Assembly (NCBI GenBank): GCA_963819845.1
Contig: CAWFXQ010000013.1
Span: forward strand, 124,001 to 188,000
DNA length: 64,000 nt
Direction of reading: 5' to 3'
DNA from: DATAGF01 sp963819845
GTDB lineage: Bacteria; Actinomycetota; Thermoleophilia; Miltoncostaeales; Miltoncostaeaceae
Numbering within the stretch: position 1 is the first letter of the stretch; every line of letters begins with the position of its first letter. A program made the position numbers and the translations under genes. Positions 1-7,776 of the stretch are shown here, one piece after another. The notes below the pieces were generated by a model, which saw only the letters and a list, made by a program, of their open reading frames with translations, did not search any database and was not told the origin of the DNA.

Positions 1-1038
1 CTGGTCGCCCTGATCACCGGGCCTGTGGTCGTGTTCGACCACATGCGCCGCTCGCTCACCATCGTGGCCCCCTGCCCGGTGGGCGGCGAGGACCCCGAGG
101 CGGCCTACTGGCGCACCGTGGCGACCGTCGCCGAGATGCGCGCGCGGCTGTCGGGGCCCGTGCCGCGCCCGCCCGAGCGGGAGGGCGAGCCCATGCTGGG
201 ACCGGTCACCAGCAACCTCACGCGCGAGGCCTTCGAGGCGGGGGTCGAGCGGGCGCGCGAGTACATCTTCGCCGGCGACGCCTTCCAGATCGTCCCCTCC
301 CAGCGCTTCTCGGCGCCGATGGGCCTCGACCCGTTCGCCGTCTACCGGGGCCTTCGGACGGTCAACCCGTCCCCCTACATGTTCTTCCTCGAGACCGATG
401 ACGTGACCCTCGTCGGCTCGTCGCCCGAGATGCTGGTCAAGGTGGAGGGCGGCGCGGTGGAGATGCACCCCATCGCCGGCAGCCGCCCGCGCGGCGCCGA
501 CGAGGCCGAGGACCAGCGCCTGGGCGAGGAGCTGCTGGCCGACCCGAAGGAGCGCGCCGAGCACGTGATGCTGGTCGACCTGGGCCGCAACGACCTGGGG
601 CGGGTGTCGGAGATCGGCACGGTGCGCGTGTCGGAGCTGATGGACGTGCGCCGCTACAGCCACGTCATGCACATCGAGAGCTCGGTGGTGGGGCGCCTCG
701 CGCCCGGCCGGCGGTCGTCGGACGCCCTGCGGGCCACCTTCCCGGCCGGGACGCTCTCGGGGGCGCCCAAGGTGCGGGCGATGGAGATCATCGACGAGCT
801 CGAGCCGACCAAGCGCGGCCCCTACGGCGGCGCCGTCGGCTGGCTGGGCTGGGACGGGAGCCTGGACACCTGCATCACCATCCGCACCATCGTCTGCCGC
901 GACGGGGTCGCCCACGTGCAGGCGGGCGCCGGCATCGTGGCCGACTCGGTGCCGGCCACCGAGTACGAGGAGACCCAGAACAAGGCGGCGGCGCTCTTCC
1001 GGGCGATCGAGGTCGCGGCCGGTCAGGAGGATTGGTGA
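1..1038 (+). CDS. trpE: Anthranilate synthase component I (5' end outside window)
   Basis: This is the catalytic, chorismate-binding subunit that makes anthranilate from chorismate with ammonia supplied by TrpG, the first step of tryptophan synthesis. The reading frame is open from base 1, so the start lies upstream of the window and about 345 C-terminal residues are seen. Family motifs run in order: the Q-I-V-P-S-Q-R block near base 285, N-P-S-P-Y near 364, G-S-S-P-E near 415, H-P-I-A-G-S-R-P near 466, D-L-G-R-N-D near 580 and the active-site segment G-T-L-S-G-A-P-K-V near 748. The stop overlaps the trpG start in a GTGA, which suggests translational coupling of the two subunits. A GTG at base 25 is in frame but would cut the conserved fold, so I do not take it as the start. 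Confidence 0.95.
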   Translation: MVALITGPVVVFDHMRRSLTIVAPCPVGGEDPEAAYWRTVATVAEMRARLSGPVPRPPEREGEPMLGPVTSNLTREAFEAGVERAREYIFAGDAFQIVPSQRFSAPMGLDPFAVYRGLRTVNPSPYMFFLETDDVTLVGSSPEMLVKVEGGAVEMHPIAGSRPRGADEAEDQRLGEELLADPKERAEHVMLVDLGRNDLGRVSEIGTVRVSELMDVRRYSHVMHIESSVVGRLAPGRRSSDALRATFPAGTLSGAPKVRAMEIIDELEPTKRGPYGGAVGWLGWDGSLDTCITIRTIVCRDGVAHVQAGAGIVADSVPATEYEETQNKAAALFRAIEVAAGQEDW

Positions 1039-1613
1039 CCGCCCCCCGCGTGGCGCTCGTCGACAACTACGACAGCTTCACCTACAACCTCGTCCAGTAC
1101 CTGGGCGAGCTGGGGGCGGAGGTCGAGGTGCGCCGCCACGACGCGATCGACGTCGCCGGCGTACGGGCGCTCGAGCCGACCCACCTGGTGATCTCACCGG
1201 GCCCGAAGACCCCCGACGAGGCGGGCATCTCGGTCGATGCCATCCGCGAGCTGGCGGGCACCGTGCCGATCCTCGGCGTCTGCCTCGGCCACCAGGCGAT
1301 CGGCCAGGCCTTCGGCGGCCGGGTGGTGCGGGGCCGCGAGCCGGTGCACGGCAAGACCAGCGCCATCGAGCACGACGGCCGCACGGTCTTCGCCGGCCTC
1401 GAGAACCCGATGGTCGCGACGCGCTACCACTCGCTGGTCGTGCACCCCGACCTCGCGCCGGACCTCGAGGTCTCGGCCTGGTGCGACGGCGACGTGGTGA
1501 TGGGCGTGCGCCACCGTTCGCTGCCCGTCGAGGGGGTGCAGTTCCACCCCGAGTCGATCCTCACCGGCTCGGGCAAGGCGCTGCTCGCGAACTTCCTGGC
1601 CCTCTCCGCCTAG
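1035..1613 (+). CDS. trpG: Anthranilate synthase component II (glutamine amidotransferase)
   Basis: This subunit hydrolyses glutamine and passes ammonia to TrpE. It is a complete class I amidotransferase of 192 residues, with the nucleophile Cys83 in the G-V-C-L-G-H turn and the partner His171 and Glu173 in Q-F-H-P-E-S. I start at GTG 1035: an AGGAGG ribosome-binding site at 1025-1030 lies four bases upstream, whereas the in-frame TTG at 1032 would be too close to it. The GTG overlaps the trpE stop. The short linker G-P-K-T-P-D-E-A-G is typical of the anthranilate or aminodeoxychorismate type; coupling to trpE, trpD and trpC makes the tryptophan role most likely. Confidence 0.95.
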   Translation: MTAPRVALVDNYDSFTYNLVQYLGELGAEVEVRRHDAIDVAGVRALEPTHLVISPGPKTPDEAGISVDAIRELAGTVPILGVCLGHQAIGQAFGGRVVRGREPVHGKTSAIEHDGRTVFAGLENPMVATRYHSLVVHPDLAPDLEVSAWCDGDVVMGVRHRSLPVEGVQFHPESILTGSGKALLANFLALSA

Positions 1614-1622
1614 CGGCCCCCG

Positions 1623-2654
1623 ATGCCGTCGCCGGTGATCTCCGAGGCCATCGACCGCCTGCTGGCGGGCGAGGACCTCGGCCGCGACGGCGCCGCCGCC
1701 GCGCTGGAGGCGGTGATGTCGGGCGAGGCCGGCGACGCCCAGACGGCCGGCTTCCTCATCGCCCTCCGGGCAAAGGGCGAGACGGCGGCCGAGCTGGCGG
1801 GGCTCGCGTTGACCATCCGGGCGCGCGCCGAGCGGGTGGAGCCCCCGCTCGGGCCGTTCATCGACACCTGCGGCACGGGTGGTGGGCGGCCGACCTTCAA
1901 CATCTCCACGACCGCCACGTTCGTCGCCGCCGGGGCGGGGGTGGCCGTCGCCAAGCACGGCAACCGTTCGGCCACCTCGCGGTGCGGGAGCGCCGACGTG
2001 CTCGAGGCCCTCGGCGCCCGCATCGACCTCGACCCCGACGCGGTGGGGCGCTGCCTGGAGGAGACCGGCCTCGGCTTCATGTTCGCCCCGGCCCACCACC
2101 CGGCCTTCCGGCACATCGTCCCGGTGCGCCGGGCCCTCGGCGTGAGGACGATCTTCAACCTGCTGGGCCCGCTCACCAACCCGGCCGGGGCGCCGCGCCA
2201 GCTCCTGGGCGTCAGCGACGCCGCCTACCTCGAGCGGATGGGGCGCGCCCTGGCGGAGCTCGGCTGCGAGCGCGCCATGCTCGTGCGCGGACGCGACGGC
2301 ATGGACGAGGTGTCGACCGGCGCGGTCAGCGACGTCGTCCACGTCGATGGCGGCACCGTCACGTCGGCCGAGATCGACCCGGCCGCGCTCGGGTTCGCCC
2401 CGCCGCGCGACGGCGACATCGCCGGCGGCGACCCGGCCGCCAACGCCGAGGTCCTGCGCGCCGTGCTCGGCGGGGCCGCCGGCCCGGCGCGCGACGTGGT
2501 CGTGCTCAACGCGGCCGCGGCCCTGTGGGTGGCGGGGGTGGCGCCCGACCTCGAGCACGGGGTGGCGGGGGCCTCGGCGAGCATCGACAGCGGCGCGGCG
2601 CGCGAGCGGCTCGACGCGTTCGTGGCCGCCACCCGCCGCCTGGGCGGCGCGTAG
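1623..2654 (+). CDS. trpD: Anthranilate phosphoribosyltransferase
   Basis: TrpD joins anthranilate to phosphoribosyl pyrophosphate, the second committed step of tryptophan synthesis. The 343-residue length fits the family. The glycine-rich PRPP-binding loop G-T-G-G-G lies at residues 84-88 after D-T-C, and the second anthranilate/PRPP motif K-H-G-N-R-S begins at Lys111, followed by the G-S-A-D-V-L-E-A-L-G helix. The gene begins nine bases after trpG and is read in the same direction, so it is probably co-transcribed with trpE and trpG. No unusual features are seen in the protein. Confidence 0.95.
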   Translation: MPSPVISEAIDRLLAGEDLGRDGAAAALEAVMSGEAGDAQTAGFLIALRAKGETAAELAGLALTIRARAERVEPPLGPFIDTCGTGGGRPTFNISTTATFVAAGAGVAVAKHGNRSATSRCGSADVLEALGARIDLDPDAVGRCLEETGLGFMFAPAHHPAFRHIVPVRRALGVRTIFNLLGPLTNPAGAPRQLLGVSDAAYLERMGRALAELGCERAMLVRGRDGMDEVSTGAVSDVVHVDGGTVTSAEIDPAALGFAPPRDGDIAGGDPAANAEVLRAVLGGAAGPARDVVVLNAAAALWVAGVAPDLEHGVAGASASIDSGAARERLDAFVAATRRLGGA

Positions 2655-2665
2655 ACTCGGCGGGC

Positions 2666-3442
2666 GTGGCCACCTTCCTCGAGACCGTCGTGGAGCGCAC
2701 CCAGGCCGACGTGGCCCGGAGGATGCGCGAGACGCCCGCCGCCGAGCTCGAGGCGCGCCTGGGCCCCGCCCGACGGGGGCGGCCCTTCTCCGAGGCCCTG
2801 ATCGCCGAGGGCATCTCGCTGATCGCCGAGATGAAGCGGGCGAGCCCGTCGCGAGGGCCGATCCGGCCCGGGGCGAGCGTCGCGGAGATCGTCCGCTCCT
2901 ACCAGGCGGCCGGCGCGCGGGCCGTCTCCGTGCTCACCGAGCCGGCCCACTTCGGCGGCAGCCTCGCCGACCTCGTCGAGGCCCGCGCCGCCTGCGACCT
3001 CCCCCTGCTGCGCAAGGACTTCGTGGTCGACGAGTACCAGGTGCTCGAGGCGCGCGCGGCCGGCGCCGACGCGGTGCTGCTGATCGTCGCGGCCCTGGAG
3101 GGGCGGCGCCTGAGCGAGCTGATGGCGGCGGCCTCCGACCTGGGCATGGACAGCCTGGTCGAGGTCCACGACGAGGCGGAGGTCGAGGCCGCCGTCGAGG
3201 CCGGCGCGGAGGTCATGGGCATCAACAACCGCGACCTGCACAGCCTCGAGGTCGACCTCGGCACCACCTTCCGCCTGCTGGCCGACGTCCCGGCCGGCAC
3301 CGTCGTGGTGGCGGAGTCGGGGATCACCCACCGCGGCCACGTGGCCGACCTCGAGGACGCCGGCGTCGACGCGATCCTCGTCGGCGAGGCGCTGATGCGG
3401 GCCGACGACCCCGAGCGCGCCGTGCGCGACCTGCTGGGCTGA
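2666..3442 (+). CDS. trpC: Indole-3-glycerol phosphate synthase
   Basis: TrpC closes the ring of the carboxyphenylamino-deoxyribulose phosphate intermediate to give indole-3-glycerol phosphate. The protein is a 258-residue beta/alpha barrel with the family's catalytic segments: the lysine in L-I-A-E-M-K-R-A-S-P-S, the D-L-P-L-L-R-K-D-F strand, the G-I-N-N-R-D-L loop and the terminal V-A-E-S-G-I phosphate-binding loop. The GTG at 2666 is chosen because it is preceded at eight bases by TAGACT (2652-2657), a possible -10 element giving a leaderless transcript in addition to read-through from trpD. The isomerase (trpF) and trpB/trpA do not follow, so the pathway is split in this genome. Confidence 0.93.
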   Translation: MATFLETVVERTQADVARRMRETPAAELEARLGPARRGRPFSEALIAEGISLIAEMKRASPSRGPIRPGASVAEIVRSYQAAGARAVSVLTEPAHFGGSLADLVEARAACDLPLLRKDFVVDEYQVLEARAAGADAVLLIVAALEGRRLSELMAAASDLGMDSLVEVHDEAEVEAAVEAGAEVMGINNRDLHSLEVDLGTTFRLLADVPAGTVVVAESGITHRGHVADLEDAGVDAILVGEALMRADDPERAVRDLLG

Positions 3443-3491
3443 GCGCGCCGGGCCGGGAAGGGTCGGGGACGCCGAGGTCGAAGCCGGTCCC

Positions 3492-3974
3492 GTGAAGTTC
3501 CGCCGCCGGTACGAGGTCGTGGTCGAGGGGGTCTCCGGGCAGGCTGTGGCCCAGCGCACGGTCATCTCCGGCCACCGCTCCGAGGAGGAGGCCCGCCAGG
3601 CGGCCGATCTCGAGCGGTCGCGCCTCGAGGTGATCCACGGCGCCGCGGCGCGGTCGTGGCGGATCCTGGTGGTCTTCGGCGACGAGGTGCTCGCCGTGGT
3701 CGTGCCCGAGGCGGAGGGGGCGGACCTGCTGCGGCCGGCCGCGCCCCCGGCCCCGCAGGAGCCCGCCGACGAGCCGGCGCCGCCCGAGCCGGCCGCCGAG
3801 GGCAGCGACGAGGAGGCGCCGCCCGCGCCCGAGGAGGGGCCGGAGGAGGGGGCCGAGCCGTCCCCCGAGGGGCCGGTGCCGGACTGGGTCATCCAGCGCT
3901 TCGAGGACTCGATCGCGCGGCGCGGCGACCGCGAGGACGGCGAGCCCCCCGACGGCGAGGACGCGGCCGCCTAA
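3492..3974 (+). CDS. Hypothetical protein with acidic proline-rich tail
   Basis: I do not recognise this 160-residue protein. Its first 80 residues look like a small alpha/beta domain (M-K-F-R-R-R-Y-E-V-V-V start, a helix rich in Glu/Ala, then a hydrophobic strand pair). Residues 80-130 are almost entirely Pro, Glu and Ala, a low-complexity linker, and the tail (D-W-V-I-Q-R-F-E-D-S) looks helical. There is no signal peptide or membrane segment, so it is probably cytoplasmic. It sits between trpC and the ccmG-like gene, 16 bases before the latter. The GTG start is the first in frame after trpC. A role cannot be assigned. Confidence 0.7.
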   Translation: MKFRRRYEVVVEGVSGQAVAQRTVISGHRSEEEARQAADLERSRLEVIHGAAARSWRILVVFGDEVLAVVVPEAEGADLLRPAAPPAPQEPADEPAPPEPAAEGSDEEAPPAPEEGPEEGAEPSPEGPVPDWVIQRFEDSIARRGDREDGEPPDGEDAAA

Positions 3975-3990
3975 CCGCTACCCTGGGCCC

Positions 3991-4575
3991 ATGGACTGGG
4001 ATCGCCGCCGCACGATCGGGGCCGTCGTGGGGGGCGTCCTCATCGCCGGGGTGGTGGTGCTGCTGGTCCTGGGCCTGGCCAACCGCGACACCGGCACCGC
4101 GATCCAGGACGCCCTGGAGGAGGGGACCCGGCCGGAGGCGCCCGGGTTCACCGCGCCGGTGCTGCTGGCGGCGGACGGCATCGGGCCCACCGGGGCCGAG
4201 GTCGCGCTCGACGACCTGCGCGGGCGCGTGGTCGTCCTCAACTTCTGGGCCTCGTGGTGCGGGCCGTGCGAGAACGAGGCGCCGATCCTGAACGAGGTGG
4301 CCCGCCGCTACCGCGCGGGCGGCGTGGGCGCCTCCGACGTCGTGGTGCTGGGCCTCGACACACAGGACCTCACCGACGAGGCCCTGGCGTTCGCGCGCGA
4401 GTTCGGCATCACGTACCCGTCGCTGCGCGAGCGGGGCGAGGACGTGTACCGGGACTACGAGGCGCGAGGCGTCCCGGAGACGTTCGTGATCGACCGCGAG
4501 GGGCGGATCGCCCTGAAGATCGTCGGCGAGGTCACCGACCCCGCCCAGCTCACGACCGCGATCGACCAGCTGTGA
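3991..4575 (+). CDS. Membrane-anchored thioredoxin-like protein (CcmG/TlpA/ResA type)
   Basis: The 194-residue protein has one N-terminal membrane anchor (about residues 9-30) and an extracytoplasmic thioredoxin fold of the AhpC/TSA-redoxin type with the active site W-C-G-P-C (Cys90 and Cys93) and the cis-proline region G-V-P-E-T-F-V-I-D. Such proteins reduce the haem-binding cysteines of apocytochrome c or act in other thiol exchange outside the membrane. The next gene, overlapping its stop, encodes a CcmH-like protein, which supports a cytochrome c maturation role. TACCCT at 3979-3984 precedes the ATG by six bases and is a plausible -10 element for a leaderless message. Confidence 0.88.
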   Translation: MDWDRRRTIGAVVGGVLIAGVVVLLVLGLANRDTGTAIQDALEEGTRPEAPGFTAPVLLAADGIGPTGAEVALDDLRGRVVVLNFWASWCGPCENEAPILNEVARRYRAGGVGASDVVVLGLDTQDLTDEALAFAREFGITYPSLRERGEDVYRDYEARGVPETFVIDREGRIALKIVGEVTDPAQLTTAIDQL

Positions 4576-5015
4576 GGCGGGCCGTCCTGCTCATCGCGCT
4601 CGCGCTCGTTGCGGCGCTGCCCGCGGCCGCCGGCGCGCTGACGGTCAACGAGGTCGCCCGCGAGGTGCGCTGCCCCACCTGCAACACCCCCCTCGACGTC
4701 TCGAACTCGCCGGCCGCGACCGACATGAAGGCCTACATCGCCGAGCGGATCGACCGCGGCTGGGACAAGGAGCGCATCATCGACGGCTTGGTGGCCGAGT
4801 TCGGCGACGGCGTGCGGGCGACGCCGCCCAAGTCGGGCTTCGACCTGATCGCCTGGGTCGTCCCCGCCCTCGTCGTGCTGGCGGGCATCGCGGCCATCGG
4901 GGCGCTCGCCTGGACCTGGTCGCGGCGCCGTCCGGCGGGCGCGGAGGCCGAGCCGCCCCCGCCCAGCGCCGAGGAGGCACGCCGCCTCGACGACGAGCTG
5001 CGCCGCTTGGGGTGA
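4572..5015 (+). CDS. ccmH: Cytochrome c-type biogenesis protein CcmH
   Basis: This 147-residue protein has a cleavable-looking signal at residues 1-20, the CcmH signature V-R-C-P-T-C (Cys34 and Cys37) followed by the S-N-S-P-A-A-T-D-M-K helix, then a C-terminal membrane helix at roughly residues 85-108 and a short Pro/Glu-rich cytoplasmic tail. CcmH keeps apocytochrome c cysteines reduced for haem ligation at the outer face of the membrane. The GTG start overlaps the stop of the upstream thioredoxin-like gene (GTGA), so the two are probably made together. No ccmF or ccmI gene lies beside it here. Confidence 0.88.
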   Translation: MRRAVLLIALALVAALPAAAGALTVNEVAREVRCPTCNTPLDVSNSPAATDMKAYIAERIDRGWDKERIIDGLVAEFGDGVRATPPKSGFDLIAWVVPALVVLAGIAAIGALAWTWSRRRPAGAEAEPPPPSAEEARRLDDELRRLG

Positions 5016-5914
5016 GGGGCGACGTGCGCGTGGGGACGGCCTCCTGGACCGACCCCGAGTTCATCAAGGCCGGCTGGTACCCGCCCGACGTCAAGGGCGA
5101 CGCGGCGGCGCGCCTGCGCCACTACGCCGACCGCTTCCCCATGGTCGAGGTCAACGCGAGCTTCTACGCGCTGCCCACGATCGAGACGACCGCGTCGTGG
5201 GCCGAGCGCACGCCGGAGCGCTTCCGCTTCCACGTCAAGGCCCACCAGGTGATCTCGGGGCACCCGTCCGAGCCCGGCCGCCTGCCCGCGCCGCTGCGCG
5301 AGCTGCCCGCGTCGTACGACTCCAAGGGACGCATCCGGCGCCCCAGCCGCGAGCTGCGCGACGCCGTCATCGACTCGCTGCTCGAGGCCGTCGGTCCCCT
5401 GGGCGACAAGCTCGGCGCGATCCTGGTGCAGCTGCCGCCCTACGTCGTCTCCGGCGACCGCCAGCGCGAGGAGGTCGGCCGCATCCTGTCGCGCCTGCGG
5501 CCCGTGCGGGCGGCGGTCGAGTTCCGTCACCGCTCCTGGGCCGAGCCGGGCGAGCGCGAGGCGGCGGCCGAGCTGTTGGCGGCCCACGACGCCGCCTGGG
5601 TGGTCGTCGACGCGCCCCGTATCGAGGCGAAGAACGTCATGCCTCCCATCGTCGAGGTGACCACGCCGGGGCTCGCCTACCTGCGCCTTCACGGCCGCAA
5701 CGCCGCCACCTGGAACACCGGCCGCACCGTGGCCGAGCGCTTCGACCACGTCTACACCGAGGCCGAGATGGACGAGTGGCTCGACCCGGTCCTGGACATG
5801 GCCGAGCGCGCCCAGGAGGTCGCAGTCGTCTTCAACAACAACGCCCGCGACCACGCCCTGAGGAACGCCGCGGAGTTCGCGCAGATGCTGCGCGGCCGGG
5901 CTGGCGCGACCTAG
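5012..5914 (+). CDS. DUF72 domain protein
   Basis: This is a 300-residue member of the DUF72 (YecE-like) family, a TIM-barrel fold of uncertain function. Family marks are the opening V-R-V-G-T-A-S-W-T-D-P, the V-E-V-N-A-S-F-Y segment, F-H-V-K-A-H-Q, the A-V-E-F-R-H-R-S-W strand and the closing A-V-V-F-N-N-N-A-R-D-H-A motif. The GTG start overlaps the ccmH stop (GTGA). The stop codon is shared with the converging XRE gene through a CTAG at 5911-5914. The biochemical role is not established for the family. Confidence 0.85.
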   Translation: MRGDVRVGTASWTDPEFIKAGWYPPDVKGDAAARLRHYADRFPMVEVNASFYALPTIETTASWAERTPERFRFHVKAHQVISGHPSEPGRLPAPLRELPASYDSKGRIRRPSRELRDAVIDSLLEAVGPLGDKLGAILVQLPPYVVSGDRQREEVGRILSRLRPVRAAVEFRHRSWAEPGEREAAAELLAAHDAAWVVVDAPRIEAKNVMPPIVEVTTPGLAYLRLHGRNAATWNTGRTVAERFDHVYTEAEMDEWLDPVLDMAERAQEVAVVFNNNARDHALRNAAEFAQMLRGRAGAT

Positions 5915-6120
5915 GGGCGGCCGACGGCGGCCATCAGCTCCTCGGCCGGCACCCGGTAGATGCGGGCGAGCTGGTCGAGGACGGCCTCGGACGGCTCCTG
6001 ACGGTCGTTCTCGATCCGCGAGAGCACGGACGCCGTGGGGCCGCCGGCCACGCGCACGTCGAGCAGGGTCAGGCCGCGGTCGCACCGCAGGCGCCTGAGG
6101 TGGGGGCCGACGCCGGTCAC
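5911..6120 (-). CDS. Small XRE-family helix-turn-helix regulator
   Basis: The 69-residue protein is essentially one HTH domain of the Cro/CI type: L-R-R-L-R-C-D-R-G-L-T-L-L-D-V begins the first helices, and S-V-L-S-R-I-E-N-D-R-Q-E-P-S is the recognition region, with D-Q-L-A-R-I-Y-R-V-P closing the domain. It has no ligand domain, so it would act as a DNA-binding dimer. On the minus strand TATGGA stands six bases before the GTG start, compatible with a leaderless message. Its target is unknown; the 111-base spacer 6121-6231, relatively AT-rich around 6190-6205, is a candidate for autoregulation. Confidence 0.8.
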   Translation of the reverse strand: MTGVGPHLRRLRCDRGLTLLDVRVAGGPTASVLSRIENDRQEPSEAVLDQLARIYRVPAEELMAAVGRP

Positions 6121-6231
6121 GCATGGTCCATACCCCCGAAGGCCCGGTTTTGATCACCGGCTCGGCGCCCCGGGACGCTGGACGACTCAATAGTTGCGTT
6201 TTCTGCGGGCGTCGACCGTCCGAATCGCGGG

Positions 6232-6747
6232 TCATGCGACGTCGTAGACCTCGGCGGCGGGGGAGGCCATCACGCGGTCGGCCATCTCCCGCTTCAGGCC
6301 GTCGAGCCGGCGCTCCTGCTCGCCGGAGCGCGGGTCGGCCCGGGCCAGGTCGATGAACTCGTCCGTCACGATGCCGTCCCGCACCGCCAGGGTCACCCGG
6401 CGCCCGCGGTACGCCAGCTCGAACACGAAGCGCTCCATGGCCCTGCCGCGCTCCGGGCGGGCGAGCGAGGGGTTGACGACGTAGCGCCCGTCGCTCACCG
6501 CCCGGGTCACCAGCTCGATGCCGTCCCGCGCGCCCGGGCCGCCGAACGCCGTCCGCACGGCGATCTCGCGCCGTTGCGGCGGCTCGCCCGGCGAGATCAG
6601 CGGAAGGGCGCGCTCGAGCACCTTGAAGGCGTGGGCCACTCCGCCGGGGGAGCCGGAGCCGTGGTACCGCATGAGGTCGTCGAACGCGAACGCGAGCGGG
6701 TGGTCGCCGTCGCGCACCGTGAGCGGGGCGTTCGTCGCCGCGCCCAC
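6232..6747 (-). CDS. Hypothetical protein (very distant FmdE-like resemblance)
   Basis: I do not firmly recognise this 171-residue cytoplasmic protein. Its middle (Y-H-G-S-G-S-P-G-G, then a long helix, then strand and helix segments ending G-R-Y-V-V-N-P) recalls the layout of FmdE-like domains, which have G-H-x-C-P-G. The metal-binding cysteine is absent here, so the likeness may be accidental. The C-terminal third is charged and helical (R-S-G-E-Q-E-R-R-L-D-G-L-K-R-E-M). It is transcribed toward the XRE regulator and lies just downstream of the SHOCT gene on the same strand. Confidence 0.55.
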   Translation of the reverse strand: MGAATNAPLTVRDGDHPLAFAFDDLMRYHGSGSPGGVAHAFKVLERALPLISPGEPPQRREIAVRTAFGGPGARDGIELVTRAVSDGRYVVNPSLARPERGRAMERFVFELAYRGRRVTLAVRDGIVTDEFIDLARADPRSGEQERRLDGLKREMADRVMASPAAEVYDVA

Positions 6748-6763
6748 GGTACCGCTCCGCCGT

Positions 6764-7036
6764 TCAGATGCCGAGGAGCTGCTTCTTCTTCGCCTCGAAC
6801 TCCTCGTCGCTGAGGATGCCCTGGTCGCGCAGCTTGGCGAGCTGCTCGAGCTCGGCCATGTAGTCCGGCTCGGCGGCGTCGGGGGGCGGGGCTGCGGCGG
6901 CCTCTTCGGCCGCGTATTGCTGCTCCTCCTGCTCGGACCAGCGGCCGGCCTGGCGGCGGCTCACGCGGTTCGACACGGCGGTCGCGGTGCCCGCGACCAC
7001 CGCGGTGCGGGCCATCGCCCTCACGAGTCTCGGCAC
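6764..7036 (-). CDS. Short SHOCT-domain protein
   Basis: The 90-residue protein ends with a SHOCT domain (E-L-E-Q-L-A-K-L-R-D-Q-G-I-L-S-D-E-E-F and K-K-K-Q-L-L), a small two-helix module often found at the C-terminus of short envelope or oligomerising proteins. Its N-terminus contains an Ala/Val-rich stretch at residues 10-25 that is weakly hydrophobic, followed by a Glu/Gln/Ala/Pro linker. A ribosome-binding site (GGGAG) lies just before the GTG start. It is 27 bases downstream of the DUF6325 gene and probably in one operon with it. Confidence 0.82.
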   Translation of the reverse strand: MPRLVRAMARTAVVAGTATAVSNRVSRRQAGRWSEQEEQQYAAEEAAAAPPPDAAEPDYMAELEQLAKLRDQGILSDEEFEAKKKQLLGI

Positions 7037-7063
7037 AGAGCTCTCCCTTCCATCGGTTGTCGG

Positions 7064-7507
7064 TCAGTCCTCGAGCGCCTCGAGCGCCTCGAGCAGGTCG
7101 GATGGCGCGATGCGCTGAAAGGCGATGAGCTGGCCGCCGTTGCGGCGCACGGCCGCGGCGAAGGGCGCCGCCCAGCGGTTCTCGTAGACGATCACGACCG
7201 CCGACTCGCCGGCCTCCAGCGCGGCGCCGGCGCCCTCGACGTCGTCGTCGCCGAGCAGGCCGGAGCTGGCTCCCTCGAAGACCGTGAAGTCGCCGATGCG
7301 GTCCTGGTCGATGCCGTCGATCGTGAAGCCGGCGACCGAGCCGTCATCGCCCTTGGTGATGAAGAGGATGTCGAGCACGCGGATGACCCCGCGGTCGACG
7401 AGGTCGACCAGGATCGGCGCCGCCTCCCCGGTCATCGGCGCGTCGGCCGGGAAGCCGATCACCACCACGTCGATCGGTCCCAGGTCGTCCAGGTCGTCCG
7501 TGCTCAT
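7064..7507 (-). CDS. DUF6325 family protein
   Basis: The 147-residue acidic protein matches the pattern I associate with the actinobacterial DUF6325 family: D-L-G-P-I-D-V-V-V-I-G-F-P near the start, a long alternating alpha/beta middle, and a closing segment with V-I-V-Y-E-N-R-W-A-A-P-F followed by R-R-N-G-G-Q-L-I. No catalytic residues are obvious. It begins at an ATG with a strong GAGGAGG ribosome-binding site and is followed by the SHOCT gene. It shares its upstream region with the oppositely oriented small ORF that starts near 7610. Confidence 0.78.
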   Translation of the reverse strand: MSTDDLDDLGPIDVVVIGFPADAPMTGEAAPILVDLVDRGVIRVLDILFITKGDDGSVAGFTIDGIDQDRIGDFTVFEGASSGLLGDDDVEGAGAALEAGESAVVIVYENRWAAPFAAAVRRNGGQLIAFQRIAPSDLLEALEALED

Positions 7508-7653
7508 ATCGCCTCCTCGTCGGCGAGCGGGTCCGTGTCCGGCAGCGGGACGGTACCCGCTCGCGCGGCGTTCGGCCAGCCCCGGAAGGCCGATGCTAGT
7601 GTCAGGCGGATGGGCGACGAGACCCCCCGGATTGCCCCGCCCACGGGATCCCC

Positions 7654-7776
7654 ATGCGGCCGACGACGCGCGTGATGCGCAGTCACGGCCTCCAGGGCGG
7701 GCAGGCCATCCCCAAGGACAAGACGGTCGAGGTGTGGCGGTGCCCGGCGTGCGGCCGGGAGCTGCCGCGGTCCTAG
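7654..7776 (+). CDS. Possible 40-residue Cys-pair protein
   Basis: This short frame starts at ATG 7654 and ends in W-R-C-P-A-C-G-R-E-L-P-R-S, a half zinc-ribbon knuckle (C-P-A-C-G). A TAGTGT element at 7597-7602 stands seven bases before another ATG (7610), which opens only a 21-codon frame. That places a plausible transcript over the region, but the first start does not lead into this frame without a frame change. The stop codon is shared with the HD-GYP gene through a CTAG at 7773-7776, as seen at other convergent gene pairs in this window. It could be a real small protein or the 3' end of a gene damaged by a frameshift. Confidence 0.4.
   Translation: MRPTTRVMRSHGLQGGQAIPKDKTVEVWRCPACGRELPRS

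Noticed and set aside
2652..2665. Trp attenuator between trpD and trpC
   Set aside because: The gap is 11 bases; no leader peptide with Trp codons or paired hairpins can fit.
6232..6747. FmdE (formylmethanofuran dehydrogenase subunit E) assignment
   Set aside because: The G-H-x-C-P-G cysteine is missing and only a loose pattern remains, so I left it as hypothetical.
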